A stretch of 64,000 bases of DNA from Bacteroidota bacterium (GTDB lineage: Bacteria; Bacteroidota; Bacteroidia; AKYH767-A; OLB10). The number at the start of each line of letters is the position of its first letter. Within the stretch, counting starts at the first letter, position 1. Under the pieces are notes generated by a model. It worked only from the letters and a program-made list of their open reading frames with translations, made no database searches and was not told the origin of the DNA. The position numbers and the translations under genes are program-made. This document shows, in pieces, positions 18,337 through 29,400 of this stretch. The stretch lies in assembly GCA_016713445.1 (NCBI GenBank), contig JADJPB010000020.1, positions 1 to 64,000 on the forward strand, given 5' to 3'.

Positions 18337-20928
18337 ATGAAAAAAAAATTACAAGTATTTCTTACACTTCTATTGGTAATTTTCAATGGGATGTATTCGT
18401 TTAGTCAAACCCCACAAGCCATCCCCTACCAAGCTGTAGCACGAAACGCTGCTGGAAATCCAATTTCGAATCAGGCAATTTCTTTGCGATTTAGCATTCG
18501 AGATGCAAATGCATTGGGAACTATTTTATATCAGGAAACACATTCAACAACAACGAATATACTAGGACTCTTCAACGTAAATGTTGGACAAGGGACTCAA
18601 GTTAGTGGCGCATTCTCCTCTGTAGATTGGAGTACCAATGCTAAGTTTTTACAAGTCGAATTTGATTCCGCTGGCGGAACTAATTATGTAGATATGGGCA
18701 CCCAACAAATGATGAGTGTTCCTTATGCTTTATTTGCTGGTAAAAGTGGCGATCTTCCTTCTGGAAATAGTAATGGTAATACCTTAAGATGGAATGGTAC
18801 TGGGTGGGTGCTTGATTCCTTATTCACTAATACAGGAACTCAAGTAAGTGTGGGCAACACCACTCCTGATCCCTCTGCAGCGCTAGAAATTGCTTCGAAT
18901 AATAAAGGACTTTTACTTCCTCGAATGACATCACTTCAAAGAGAAGGGATATTGAATCCTGCTCCAGGTTTAATGATTTACAATACCGATAATAATTGTA
19001 TTGAACTTCGCACTCCGAGTTCTTGGATAAGTTTCTGCAGCACAGCTTGTACACCGTTACCTACTACTGCCAATGCAGGACCTGATCAGAATGTAGTTTC
19101 AGCATCCACCAATTTATCAGGGAATACTCCTGTTTTTGGAACAGGTAAATGGACCATACTTTCCGGAACGGGTGGTTCTTTTGTTGATCCACTCCTTTCG
19201 ACTACACAATTTAATGGTACGACCGGACTGTATGTACTTGAATGGACTATCACCACTGTTTGTGACAGTTCAAAAGATCAAGTGAACCTTCTTTTTCCAT
19301 GCGAAACAAATACGGCTAATTGCAATGGTATTCTTGCTGATGGATGTGAAATAAATTTACTAAGCGATAACAACAATTGTGGTGTATGCGGATTATCATG
19401 CAATAGTGTTTTTCCAAATGCAACAGGAAATTGCATTGGAGGCACCTGCACCTTTCAATCATGCTTACCTAATTTTTATGATCTAGATGGAAATACCGCC
19501 AATGGTTGCGAATATGCATGTAGCTTTACGAATGCAATTGACCTTCCAGACGATTCTTTTACAGATGCAAATTGTGATGGTATTGACGGCACAATTTCAG
19601 AGGCGATTTTTGTATCTAAATCTGGAAACAACGGAAATCCGGGAACAAAAAGTCTTCCTAAACTAACGATAAACGCAGGTATTCTCGCGGCCTTATCAAC
19701 TGGAAAAAACCAGGTTTATGTTTCAGAGGGAAATTACAGTGAAAAAATAATTTTAAGCAATGGCATTTCAATTTACGGAGGATTTTCCGCTAGTAACAAT
19801 TGGTCTCGGTCAGCAATTTACGTCGTTAATGTAATTTCTAATGCCATAATTTCTGGAAAAATAATCGGAATAGAAGGGAACAATATTACCAGTTCCTTAG
19901 TGATAGATCGTATCAACATTCAAACCTTAAATAATATTTCTGCTGGGGGGTCCAATTATGGATTTTATTGTTTCAATTGTAATAATACAACTATTAAAAA
20001 TAGCAATATAATTTCCGGTTCTGCTGGAGCAGGAACCAATGGGTCCAACGGAAATGATGGTTTGTCCGGGGCTGCGGGAGCGAATGGAATTGCGGGTAGT
20101 TGTGATGTGAATGGAGCCGGACCATTAGGTGGGACGGGAGGAACATCTCCATGCGGTAGAAATGGTGGCAGTGGTGGACAAGCGGGAGGAACTACTGGCT
20201 CTGGAAACGGGCTTAGTGGAAATTCTGGAATTGGAGGAGCTTCTGGAGGAAACGGTGGTATCTCAGGAGACCCAGGATCACCTGGAGCAAATGGAAACAA
20301 TGGCATTGCTGTTTCAAGTGGAGCAAATGGTTCAGGTGGAAATAGCGGATCCATCATTTCGAATTTCTGGCTAAGTAATACTGGTAATTCCGGTGCTTCT
20401 GGAAGTAACGGAAATGGTGGCGGCGGTGGCGGCGGCGGCGGCTCTCAAAGTTGTACTTTTTGTGATGATGGATATGGGAATAGTGGCGGCGGTGGTGGTG
20501 CAGGCGGTTGTGCTGGTACCGGAGGAAATCTTGGTATGGGAGGAGGAGGCCCATTTGGAGTATTCCTTGTAAGTTCTACGAATATTACTGTTGCGTCCTG
20601 TTCAATAAACAGTGGCGCCGGCGGAAAAGGTGGTAATGGCGGTAACGGCGGAACAGGAGGCGCAGGAGGTGCAGGAGGTGCAGGAGGTGCTGTTTGTTTA
20701 ACTCAAGTGGGTAGAGGTGGAAATGGCGGAACTGGTAGTGCTGGTGGCTCCGGTGGACACGGAGGTGGGTCAGCCGGTGGTCCGTCCATTTGTATCTTAC
20801 GAACAGGTTCAACAACTCTTGTTTCAACAGGAAATACATTTACGCCAGGTACCGGTGGTGCCGGAGGTAGTTCTAGCGGGGTCTCTGGAAGTGCAGGTGC
20901 TAGCGCCAACATTTTCGTCGCACCATAA
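18337..20928 (+). CDS. Secreted glycine-rich, beta-helix surface protein
   Basis: I start at ATG 18337 because it opens a clear signal peptide (LQVFLTLLLVIFNGMYSFSQ); an in-frame start 93 bases earlier adds no signal. Mature domains in order: an N-terminal module common in Bacteroidota exported proteins (AIPYQAVARNAAGNPISNQA, about residues 28-135); a serine/glycine linker with the LEIASNNKGLLLPRMTS segment; a cysteine-rich middle (NCGVCGLSCN, DGCEINLL); a short beta-helix start (IFVSKSGNNGNPGTKSLPKL); and about 300 residues of glycine-rich repeats (GGAGGAGGAGG) like collagen-type or PGRS sequences. The gene ends in NIFVAP with no sorting domain. It is intact and lies 21 bases before the next gene, suggesting a pair. 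Confidence 0.75.
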   Translation: MKKKLQVFLTLLLVIFNGMYSFSQTPQAIPYQAVARNAAGNPISNQAISLRFSIRDANALGTILYQETHSTTTNILGLFNVNVGQGTQVSGAFSSVDWSTNAKFLQVEFDSAGGTNYVDMGTQQMMSVPYALFAGKSGDLPSGNSNGNTLRWNGTGWVLDSLFTNTGTQVSVGNTTPDPSAALEIASNNKGLLLPRMTSLQREGILNPAPGLMIYNTDNNCIELRTPSSWISFCSTACTPLPTTANAGPDQNVVSASTNLSGNTPVFGTGKWTILSGTGGSFVDPLLSTTQFNGTTGLYVLEWTITTVCDSSKDQVNLLFPCETNTANCNGILADGCEINLLSDNNNCGVCGLSCNSVFPNATGNCIGGTCTFQSCLPNFYDLDGNTANGCEYACSFTNAIDLPDDSFTDANCDGIDGTISEAIFVSKSGNNGNPGTKSLPKLTINAGILAALSTGKNQVYVSEGNYSEKIILSNGISIYGGFSASNNWSRSAIYVVNVISNAIISGKIIGIEGNNITSSLVIDRINIQTLNNISAGGSNYGFYCFNCNNTTIKNSNIISGSAGAGTNGSNGNDGLSGAAGANGIAGSCDVNGAGPLGGTGGTSPCGRNGGSGGQAGGTTGSGNGLSGNSGIGGASGGNGGISGDPGSPGANGNNGIAVSSGANGSGGNSGSIISNFWLSNTGNSGASGSNGNGGGGGGGGGSQSCTFCDDGYGNSGGGGGAGGCAGTGGNLGMGGGGPFGVFLVSSTNITVASCSINSGAGGKGGNGGNGGTGGAGGAGGAGGAVCLTQVGRGGNGGTGSAGGSGGHGGGSAGGPSICILRTGSTTLVSTGNTFTPGTGGAGGSSSGVSGSAGASANIFVAP

Positions 20929-20949
20929 CTCTAACTACGAAATTTGATC

Positions 20950-21504
20950 ATGAAAAATAAAATTTTAATCACCATCATTACTTTTATTCTGCAATACACT
21001 TTCAATTGCTATGGCCAATCATTAAGTCCGTCTGTGATTACTTCGAGCGGCGGTTATGACAATAATGGAATAGTAACATTATCTTGGACATTAGGAGAAA
21101 CATTTTCCAAGACACTTCAGAATGGAAATATTATATTAACGCAAGGAGAACAACAACCCTATCCTCTTTTTCGCCTTTTAAATTTAAAAGCTTTCATTGA
21201 AGGTTTCTATGCAGGAGGAGGACAAATGAACGCTGTGCTTTATAACGAGGATCCTTTCACCTACCCGTCCAATTATTGTGATTCAGTAACTATTGAATTA
21301 AGAAATGCAACCATGCCTTTTAGTTTGGTAGATTCAAAAGATGTTATTCTTTTAACTGATGGATCTGCTGAGGTTCAATTTTCAGATAATGTTGCTCTTG
21401 GTACGTATTTCATTGTACTTCGCCATCGAAATACAATTGAAACATGGAGTAAAAATCCGATCCTTTTCAACGGGAATTTAGTGCTCTTTGATTTTTCAAA
21501 TTAA
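20950..21504 (+). CDS. Secreted protein with LKxFIEGFY C-terminal module
   Basis: The signal peptide is ILITIITFILQYTFNCYGQ. The first mature part (SLSPSVITSSGGYDNNGIVT, LSWTLGETF, ILTQGEQQPY) is a short module normally found just before a T9SS sorting domain. The last 100 residues (LNLKAFIEGFYAGGGQMNAV to RHRNTIETWSKNPILF and VLFDFSN) instead match the C-terminus of the giant protein at 23461-31176. I start at ATG 20950; a TTG at 20944 is possible. It directly follows the glycine-rich protein and may help its export or attachment. The function is not known. Confidence 0.65.
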   Translation: MKNKILITIITFILQYTFNCYGQSLSPSVITSSGGYDNNGIVTLSWTLGETFSKTLQNGNIILTQGEQQPYPLFRLLNLKAFIEGFYAGGGQMNAVLYNEDPFTYPSNYCDSVTIELRNATMPFSLVDSKDVILLTDGSAEVQFSDNVALGTYFIVLRHRNTIETWSKNPILFNGNLVLFDFSN

Positions 21505-21646
21505 ATCAGAGCTTTATTATTTGAAATAACCATTTACCTGCTATAGATTGAATTATAAATCGTTATGGGCTTTCACTCCCAATATTAGAGGTATTTATAC
21601 TGAAAGACTAATCAAATTTTAACTAAAATTCAATTCTTTTCGTTTG

Positions 21647-21654
21647 TATCTTTG
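21647..21654 (+). promoter_or_regulatory. Promoter -7 box of the L,D-transpeptidase-like gene
   Basis: TATCTTTG is a perfect TAnnTTTG box, 79 bases before ATG 21734, leaving a long leader. Confidence 0.45.
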
Positions 21655-21733
21655 GATTTGAAACCCCGTCATCTATTCTCCGATTTCCAAACCTAAATTA
21701 CGATTTAGCGTTTAAGAAATTATTGCGACAACT

Positions 21734-22372
21734 ATGTTATTCATCATTCAACTCTTCGTTTATGTTCAATCGTTTCTTTTCGGAGGAGATGATAGTGTTG
21801 CATTAATAACAGAACCTGTTAAAGTTTCAATTATTAGAAGTGAAGCAGAATTAATTTATGAGCCAATCAGTGATTGTCTCGATCGTGAAGCGTTCATGAC
21901 TGCTTATGCCGGTGTACAAAGATGGAATCCATGTGCAGAGAGGATTGCCATTGCTGATTTTTCAAAACCATCCGATCAACAGCGTTTTTACATCATTGAC
22001 TTAGCCAATAAGGAAATCGTATTGCAGACTTGGGTGGCGCACGGAAAAAATTCGGGCGAGAATTATGTCACTCAATTTTCAAATAAGATGTCGTCTCATA
22101 TGAGCAGTAAAGGTTTTTTCATGATTGAAGAATCTTTTGAATCGCCAAAGCATGGTACATCGTTAGCATTAGATGGACTTGAGAAAGGAATCAACGACAA
22201 AGCACGTGAACGTGAAATCATCATGCATGGCGCCGAGTATGTAAGCGAGCAATTTATTGAGGAAAACGGGCGGTGTGGTAGAAGTTATGGGTGTCCTGCA
22301 TTATCAAAAGAAGATATGCAAAAAGCTCTTCAACTCTTAAAACCTGGGAGTATACTTTATATTCATAGTTAA
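21734..22372 (+). CDS. Murein L,D-transpeptidase catalytic-domain (YkuD_2-like) protein
   Basis: A 212-residue exported protein. It has a hydrophobic N-terminus (FIIQLFVYVQSFLF) and the conserved block HGAEYVSEQFI near residue 164, followed by GRSYGCPALS near residue 179. These are the His and Cys motifs of the family that cross-links or trims peptidoglycan by L,D-transpeptidation. FYIIDLANKEIVLQTWVAHG is the usual strand pair before the active site. The Cys in SYGCPA would be the nucleophile. It is followed after 25 bases by a small antitoxin-like gene, probably unrelated. Many Bacteroidota carry several such proteins; the specific reaction is inferred from family only. Confidence 0.82.
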   Translation: MLFIIQLFVYVQSFLFGGDDSVALITEPVKVSIIRSEAELIYEPISDCLDREAFMTAYAGVQRWNPCAERIAIADFSKPSDQQRFYIIDLANKEIVLQTWVAHGKNSGENYVTQFSNKMSSHMSSKGFFMIEESFESPKHGTSLALDGLEKGINDKAREREIIMHGAEYVSEQFIEENGRCGRSYGCPALSKEDMQKALQLLKPGSILYIHS

Positions 22373-22397
22373 ATGTAATTTGGAAAATTCTCTTTAG

Positions 22398-22609
22398 ATG
22401 CAAGATCAAAACAATAATGAAAGCGAAATTCGCATTTTTAGCTCCATTGAAGAAGCTGCAGATTATGATGCGCAATTAAATGCTTCCATTCCTGGTATAC
22501 AACATTTGAAGAATGTTACTGCTTTTTAATGGAGCGCTATAAAGTAGAGTTAAGTATACCTAACAAGAACGAACTTTATTTTGATCGAAATGGACATTCT
22601 GTTTCCTGA
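22398..22609 (+). CDS. Small antitoxin-like protein (frameshifted)
   Basis: Open from ATG 22398 for 43 codons (EIRIFSSIEEAADYDAQLNA), then a one-base break at the T5 run near 22525, continuing as ERYKVELSIPNKNELYFD to a stop at 22607-22609. Joined length is about 70 residues. This shape (short protein with a SSxEEA-like head and a RYKVEL-like tail) resembles the small partners that precede nucleotidyltransferase toxins in Bacteroidota. It overlaps the next gene, as toxin-antitoxin pairs do. The call rests on context and weak similarity. Confidence 0.5.
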
Positions 22610-23063
22610 ATTTAAACGCATTTTACTTGTTTTAATTAAACACGATGTTCGCTTTATGTTGATTGGTGGCTATGCTGTAATTTTTCATGGTTATGAAAGG
22701 TCTACAAGTGATATGGATATTTGGCTCGAGCCAACGGAAGAAAACAAAACCGCATTTATTAGTGCTTTTAAAGAAATTAAAGTAAATGAATCTACAATAG
22801 CACAACTTCAAAAATTAGATTTCAGCCAACCTCAAGTATTTTATTTTGGAGAATCACCAAAAAGAATAGATTTTTTGACTAAAATTCAACAAGTTGAATT
22901 CTTAGAAGCTTTTGATCAATCTAGTTATTTTCCTCTCGCTGACCAACAAGTTAAAATCATTAATTACAACCATCTCATCACAAGTAAAATTTCTACAGGT
23001 CGCTTAAAAGACAAAGCAGATGTAGAAGAACTTCAAAAAATAAATAACAAAAGGAATAAGTAG
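22590..23063 (+). CDS. Nucleotidyltransferase-fold protein (AbiEii/MNT-like toxin candidate)
   Basis: About 158 residues. LIGGYAVIFHGYERSTSDMD holds the family pattern GG...H...R.T.D.D, where the two aspartates bind the metal of the nucleotidyl-transfer reaction. A later segment (LKDKADVEELQKI) is the conserved C-terminal helix of these proteins. In known systems such proteins (AbiEii, MenT, MNT) transfer nucleotides to tRNA or to a partner. I start at ATG 22590; a TTG nine bases earlier is possible. It overlaps the small gene before it, which favours a toxin-antitoxin pair. The region downstream is a gene-decay zone. Confidence 0.75.
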   Translation: MDILFPEFKRILLVLIKHDVRFMLIGGYAVIFHGYERSTSDMDIWLEPTEENKTAFISAFKEIKVNESTIAQLQKLDFSQPQVFYFGESPKRIDFLTKIQQVEFLEAFDQSSYFPLADQQVKIINYNHLITSKISTGRLKDKADVEELQKINNKRNK

Positions 23064-23083
23064 ATTGAGTAGACAATTATTTT

Positions 23084-23316
23084 TACTTTATAATTTTCAA
23101 CATCGCCTTCAACTCCTTTTCATTCACATCAACTTTTTATGCTGAAATATTTTCAGACAATATTCCGTAAGTATGAATTTCTGTTAGACTACATACATCT
23201 AAAATAGTTTGAAGAATATATTTACGAATTCCTCCACCCGAAAGGATTATTAATTCATCCTTTACATATTCCATCATTTCATTCAATCTACCCAACCCTT
23301 CTAAAAGATATTCCAT
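23084..23316 (-). pseudogene. cutC: Remnant of a cutC paralog
   Basis: On the minus strand 23316-23084 reads MEYLLEGLGRLNEMMEYVKD then ELIILSGGGIRKYILQTILD, then CSLTEIHTYGILSEN, an in-frame stop (TAA), and KVDVNEKELKAMLKII. This lines up with the last 75 residues of the intact CutC at 34677-35357 (MMEYVKGEITILPGGGIRSG, LQTILKLCSPTEIHTAGILE). The nucleotide similarity is also clear over about 110 bases. The first two thirds of the gene are missing. It is a broken partial duplicate, about 11 kb from the intact copy. Confidence 0.88.
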
Positions 23317-23460
23317 CTCCTAACATATGTGCTCGAGTTTAACTATTCCTCACAAAATTAGGCTTACCCTGTATCAAACACGGAATGATCCGAATTTAAT
23401 AACAAAATTAAAACAAGAATTCATTCTGAATTTTTAAATACCCTTTTTTGAAATAGATTC

Positions 23461-26400
23461 TTAGTAATTACTGAAATCGATACTTTTAGATGGATCCCTA
23501 AACAAGAAACTATACTTACTCCATGTTTCAATTGAATTTCTATGTTTTACAACTACATAGTAGCGATGCATTGGAAGTAGTCCGGAAAAATTAAATGCTC
23601 CCGTTCCATTCGTTTGTATTACATCCTTAACCATTCCTACTACCGAATAATCTGCTGAGTCCACTAGTTCTACTGTAACGCTATCGCATATTAATGGGAA
23701 ATTGATTGGATCGATAACAGCACTCATCAAGCCAGACCCAATATAAAATCCTTCGATAAATAATTTCAAATTTATCATTTGTGTACAGTATGAACTTTCC
23801 AAATGCAGCGTGTCGGACAACGCACACTCATCTACTTTGACCGAATATTCTCCATCACTATAAACGGAAATGCTTTGTGTAGTTTCGCTATTACTCCATA
23901 GATAATTAGTTCCAGATTGTGCAGTTAGAATCAATGAGGTTCCCGTACAGAAAGGATTACTTCCACTATTAGTAATCGTGAACGAAGAAGGTGGATTGAT
24001 CGTTATATCTTGTGTAGTACTCGATGCACAGGTACTTGGATTCAATCGCGTATATTTCAGATTATCCGATACGGCATCATTATACAATATAGCCGGCATT
24101 CCCTGTACAATACTCAAGGATACGTCCGGATGCGTATAACCACCATTGATCCAACTTTCAATCGGCATGGGACTATTCCACATATTTCCATAAAGATCTG
24201 TGGAAGTAAAATAGCTAAGTTGTGCATGAAATACACCGGAGTAAAAATCATAATGAGCGGCAGCCAACGTCGGCTTTCCATTTACAATTTGCAAATCAAG
24301 AAAGCTATTTGCGTCCAACATTGGTAATAATACATTCGGCAATGGCCAAATAGAACCCAAATCATCGGATGCTCTTAAATATGCAATATCATTATTTTGA
24401 TCGAGGAACGCCACGGCAGGATTTCCTTCAACTAGCTGTAAACTTAATCCTGGTGTAGGGTGAATATTCGTAGCTAAAGAAGAAGGAGCTTGCCATAAAT
24501 TTGAAATATAATCAGTAGCCCTTTGGTAAAACAATTCACATAGTCCGCCATTCAAATATCCTGTACGATGCATAAACGCTGCTACGGGTTGACCATTAAT
24601 AATTGACAAATCTATGTTATCGTGATTGCCTGTGTGTAAGAGATAAGGCAATCCCCACCAATTTCCGTCTTCATCATAAGCGTGCATTGTCGTTAATCCA
24701 TCTCCAATATCAAATAATACAAAGGGTCTTCCATCTAAAACAAACGCTTTACAATCGCTCAAAGATGATACAGGAAAGGGATCAGGAGTACCGGTTAACA
24801 ACAATTGAGGGATGCCCCATGAAGCGCCTAATGGATCTAATGCGCGTTGATAATATAATTCTACATTGCCTCCATTTGAAGAGCAATAAAAAACAGCAGG
24901 GTGATTATTCACCATGATAATATTAGGTTCAACTGATGAAAAATTATTCAACAATACGGGTGTTCCCCAAGATATACCTTCCAGATCCAATGCTCGAATA
25001 AAACTTAAATACCCAGACACATTTCTTGAAACTGCTGACGGATGGCCCTGTACAATTTCCATATCACTGGAATATCCTTTCAACCCTGCAGCTGGAATAA
25101 TAGACGACGACCAATTACCCAGCATTGCTGGGGCATCACATTGTACAGTATACGTTCCGGCGGAAAGTAATGAAGGATCAAAACTAGACCCACTCACACC
25201 AGTTCCGCTAAAAGTAGCCAACGGATTATTCGGTGTCAATAAAATTGGACCCTGTCCAACACATCCATTTGCTGGCAATCCGGAAAAACCTGCATCGGAA
25301 TTCGGTAATACCATAGTATAGTGACTTGACGTAGATGCGCAACCGTTATCATCCACCGTATAACTGATTTCATGATAACCAGCAGTTCCTGGACTAAATA
25401 CAGAACCACTCATTCCATTTCCATTAAATACTCCGCCCGCTGTTTCAGGAGTGAGTGTCGACGAAGGATCTCCTAAACAATATTCAGGAAGTAGACCGCC
25501 GAAAGAAGCATCTGGTGGTTCAGCCACGGAGATCTCTTGACTGAGCATTGCGCCACATGTTCCCATTCCTAATCGTAAATATTTTAACTCCTCTAATTCT
25601 TCCTGATAATATGTTACGGCGGGCTTACCCATTACCTCCAAGATAGAAGGACGAAAATAAGCTTGATCAGGTTGTGAAGTATTCCAGCTTGAAACCCACT
25701 CTGATGCTCCCCAATTGTTCCCATCTTCATCAATCGATTCATCAAAATACAATTCAATATTACCAACTCCAATTGGGAATTGAGGTTTCACAGCATAAAG
25801 AATCGATGGTTTATTTCGAATATTTTCTAGTCGAAATTGATAGTATGAAGATAATGGCGTAGTATGTAAATGCATGGTTGAACCCAGCCAATTACTTCCC
25901 AATACATCCGCGGCTTGCTTATACCACAATTGACCTGTATTACCCACGTAGGCTACCGATGGTTTATTGTGCGCCACTGCACCAGAGATATAGCGATCGT
26001 CTGTAAAATCAATAAAAGCCGGAACACTCCAAGCACTTCCCATTGCATACGTATAGTACATTTCAAAAGTACTCGCCACAGGAATATTATATACTATTCC
26101 AGGATTATTATTTGTTACGATCAAATCTAAGCTACGTACCATACCGGGAATCACACCCACCAACTGCGGACTTCCCCAGCTACTTCCATCTGGTGAATTT
26201 GCCTGTACATAATAAACTCCGGAGGCAAGGCAATAACTTACCGCTGGTATTCCATTTACCAATTGAAAACTACAGGCATCATAAGGGCCTAAAGCATTTT
26301 GAGCTCCGGAAGCCAACACAATGGGTGTGCCCCATGTATTTCCAAATGCATCTAATGCTCTGCAAAATTTGAAAGTTGTGATCCCTGTATTACCTTCCGT

Positions 26401-29400
26401 ATAAACTACAGCTGGAAATCCATCTACTATATGAAGACGAGTACAAAAACCACCAAAAGTTGGTGCATCAATTCCTACAGGCACTCCCCAGGTTGTCCCT
26501 AAGCTATCCAATGCTCTACAATATAAAGGTGAAGATCCAGAACCCGAATTATTATTATAAACAACGGCAGGATGACCCTCAACAATTTTCATTGAAGAAA
26601 ACACACCATTATAGAATCCACTAGCTAACGTATTTTGCATTGACCACTGTGCGGAAGTAGGATAAACAATATGGGTTATAGAATACGGTCCACCAACTCC
26701 TGCAAATGCCGGATCAAAAGTACTTCCAAAAACTCCGGGGCCATAAAACATTCCCGCTTGATTTGTTGGATTGAGATCAATTGGGCTTTCATTCAAACAT
26801 ACAATAGGATCTAGTATTGTGAATGAAGCATCGCCTTCCTGTTTAACATCTAAATACACCACGGAAGAATCAGTACAAATGCCATTACTGAGTGTATAAA
26901 CAATTCTGTGCGTACCTAATCCTGCCATAGCTGGATCAAAAGTATTTCCTGTGACTCCTGCTCCAGTGAAAGCACCTCCAGTAGTATATGGAATCAAATC
27001 TATAGGAATATCTTCAAGACACAACTCTGATATAAAAGTATAAAATCCCGCATAAGGTATTGGTTGATCAACCACAGTATAATTTTCATTTATTGAACAC
27101 TCTGCATTACTTACAGTAACTGAAAAAGTTCCTGAAGATGTGGTGACGATAGAAGAAGACGTTGCCCCGGTTGACCACAAATATTCAATTCCTCCACTTA
27201 CAGTTATTTCGAGAGCAGATCCGCCGCACAAATTCGCAGGAGATGGCGGGTTGAAAGTGACAACAGGCGCTATTCCAATTTCAACGGTAACCGTATCACT
27301 ATGAAAACATCCATTTACGATAACTGAATATAACCCTGCAGGTGCAATAATAGATTGTGTTGTTTCCCCTGTACTCCAAAGATAACTTGATCCGGTGCTT
27401 GCTGTTAAAACGAGTGGGACACCATCACAAATTGTAACACTTCCAGAAGGACTGATTGTAGCATTCGATAAATTCACGAGCCAAAAATCCGCTAATCCTT
27501 TATGACCAATCACATCACCATCATTAGAGGCTGAAGAATTTAACAGCGTATAAGAACCATTAGAGTTTTCAATAAGATCAATTCCTGAATCTCCACCGTA
27601 CGTTGACCCGCCCAATATTTTACTCCATTGAATAAATCCTGATCCATCTAGTTTAAGCACCCATGTGTCTGCGTATCCCAAGTTGAGTCCCACTTGTCCA
27701 TCGTTAGAATTTGCGAGACAATTTACAAGATAGCCACCATCACTGGTTTGAATAATTCCTTCTCCATTATCCCATGAACTTCCTCCGTAACAATTTTGCC
27801 AATCCATTATACCCATGCTATTCAATTTTACAACCCACACATCCTCATTTCCATGATTTCCACTCACATCTCCATCATTTGAGCGTGTCAATCCTGTTAA
27901 TATTAATCCACCATCTGAAGTACGATTTGCATCCATAGCGTACTCAGTAGAAGTACCTCCTAAAACTTTTTGCCATACAATCGCACCGACATTATTGATT
28001 TTAAAAATCCATATATCAGTTAAGACTCCATGTACCCCAGTTACATTCCCATCAGAAGAATTTGTTTCTCCATAAATAAAGCAATTGTTATCACTAGCAC
28101 GAATAATTTTTTCACCAATATCACTACCAGAACCGCCATAAGTTTTTTCCCACAAAAGAGTGCCCGAACTACTTAATTTGACAAGCCAAATGTCGCTAAA
28201 ACCTAACGGAGTAGATATTTGCCCATCAGATGAAGATGTTCTTCCCAAAACATAAACAGTTCCATCTGTATTCTCCAAAATGCTATTTGCTTCATCGAAT
28301 GAACTTCCACCAAAACTATTTTGCCACAATAAAATTCCCGCTGCATTTAATTTCACCACCCACATATCGATCGCTCCATAAGCACTCGTTATATCTCCAT
28401 CTGTTGAGTTAGTTTTACCTGCAATTAAATATCCTCCGTCTAAAGTTTGAATGATACAATTGCCAGCATCATCTCCACTTCCACCAAAATTTCTTTGCCA
28501 TTGAATGTTACCATAAAAATCTGTTTTTACGACCCACACATCAAACAATCCGTAATTCCCGGTGACATCAAAATCTGAAGATCGTGAACTTCCCACCATC
28601 ACAAAACCTCCATCAGAAGTTTTAACTATCTTCTTAGCAAAGTCCCCTTCTGAACCGCCCAAACATTTTTGCAAGTTTAAGTTAGGTTCTATATAAGAAC
28701 TACCCGTTACAGTAACTAAAACATTTTGAGATGAAGTACATGCTGTTTCTGTTACTGTTACCGTATACGTTCCGGCAACACCAGTAGTAATGCTGGCGCT
28801 GGTTTCACCATTACTCCACAAATAAGATGTGCCGCCACTAGCGGTAAGTGAAACTGTTTCTCCCGCACAAAAAGTAGTTGGTCCGGAGGGTATGATGGTT
28901 GCTGTAGGTGCCACACCAGTTGATACTACGATAGGATCTAGTGTATAACAACCATCTACAACTACGGAATAGTTTCCCGCATAATAATAAGTAACGGAAG
29001 GTGTAGTTTCTCCTGTGCCCCACAAATACGTACTACCACCTGACATCGTTAATGTAACACTTTCTCCAGGGCAAAGAATTAAGGAACCTAACAGCATATA
29101 TTGTTCCCATCCAAATTCATCGGCACCTATATCCGGAGGATTGCATCGGGTTTCATTATCGAAATCTACTTCTGCGCCCAAATGTATTCCCGTATTGTTC
29201 CAAGCAGTATTTGCGAAAGTTAAATGCAAATCGCTAGATGAAACAAAAATTGGCAATTGAGTAAATGAAGATAGATCTTGAGAAGTTAAGGATTGCCAAT
29301 TTGCAAGAGTCAATTGATCTATTCCGGTTGCCACCAGACCGGAGCTGCGTGCGATAAATGAAGCTGTTGCACCAACGTTTAAATTATTAGGTCCAGAAAC

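Noticed and set aside
19965..20912. Several open frames on both strands opposite or beside the glycine-rich repeats (for example proline-rich and histidine-rich ones)
   Set aside because: They are shadows produced by the GGN codon repeats of the real gene; their composition has no natural protein counterpart and they lack starts with any context.
24010..26372. Multiple plus-strand open frames opposite the giant secreted protein
   Set aside because: They overlap a long intact gene on the other strand and show no domain, signal or codon pattern of their own.
27450..28690. Regular repeats that might suggest a CRISPR array
   Set aside because: The repeats are degenerate, in frame and code for propeller blades of about 58 residues; there are no identical repeats with unique spacers, and no cas genes are in the window.
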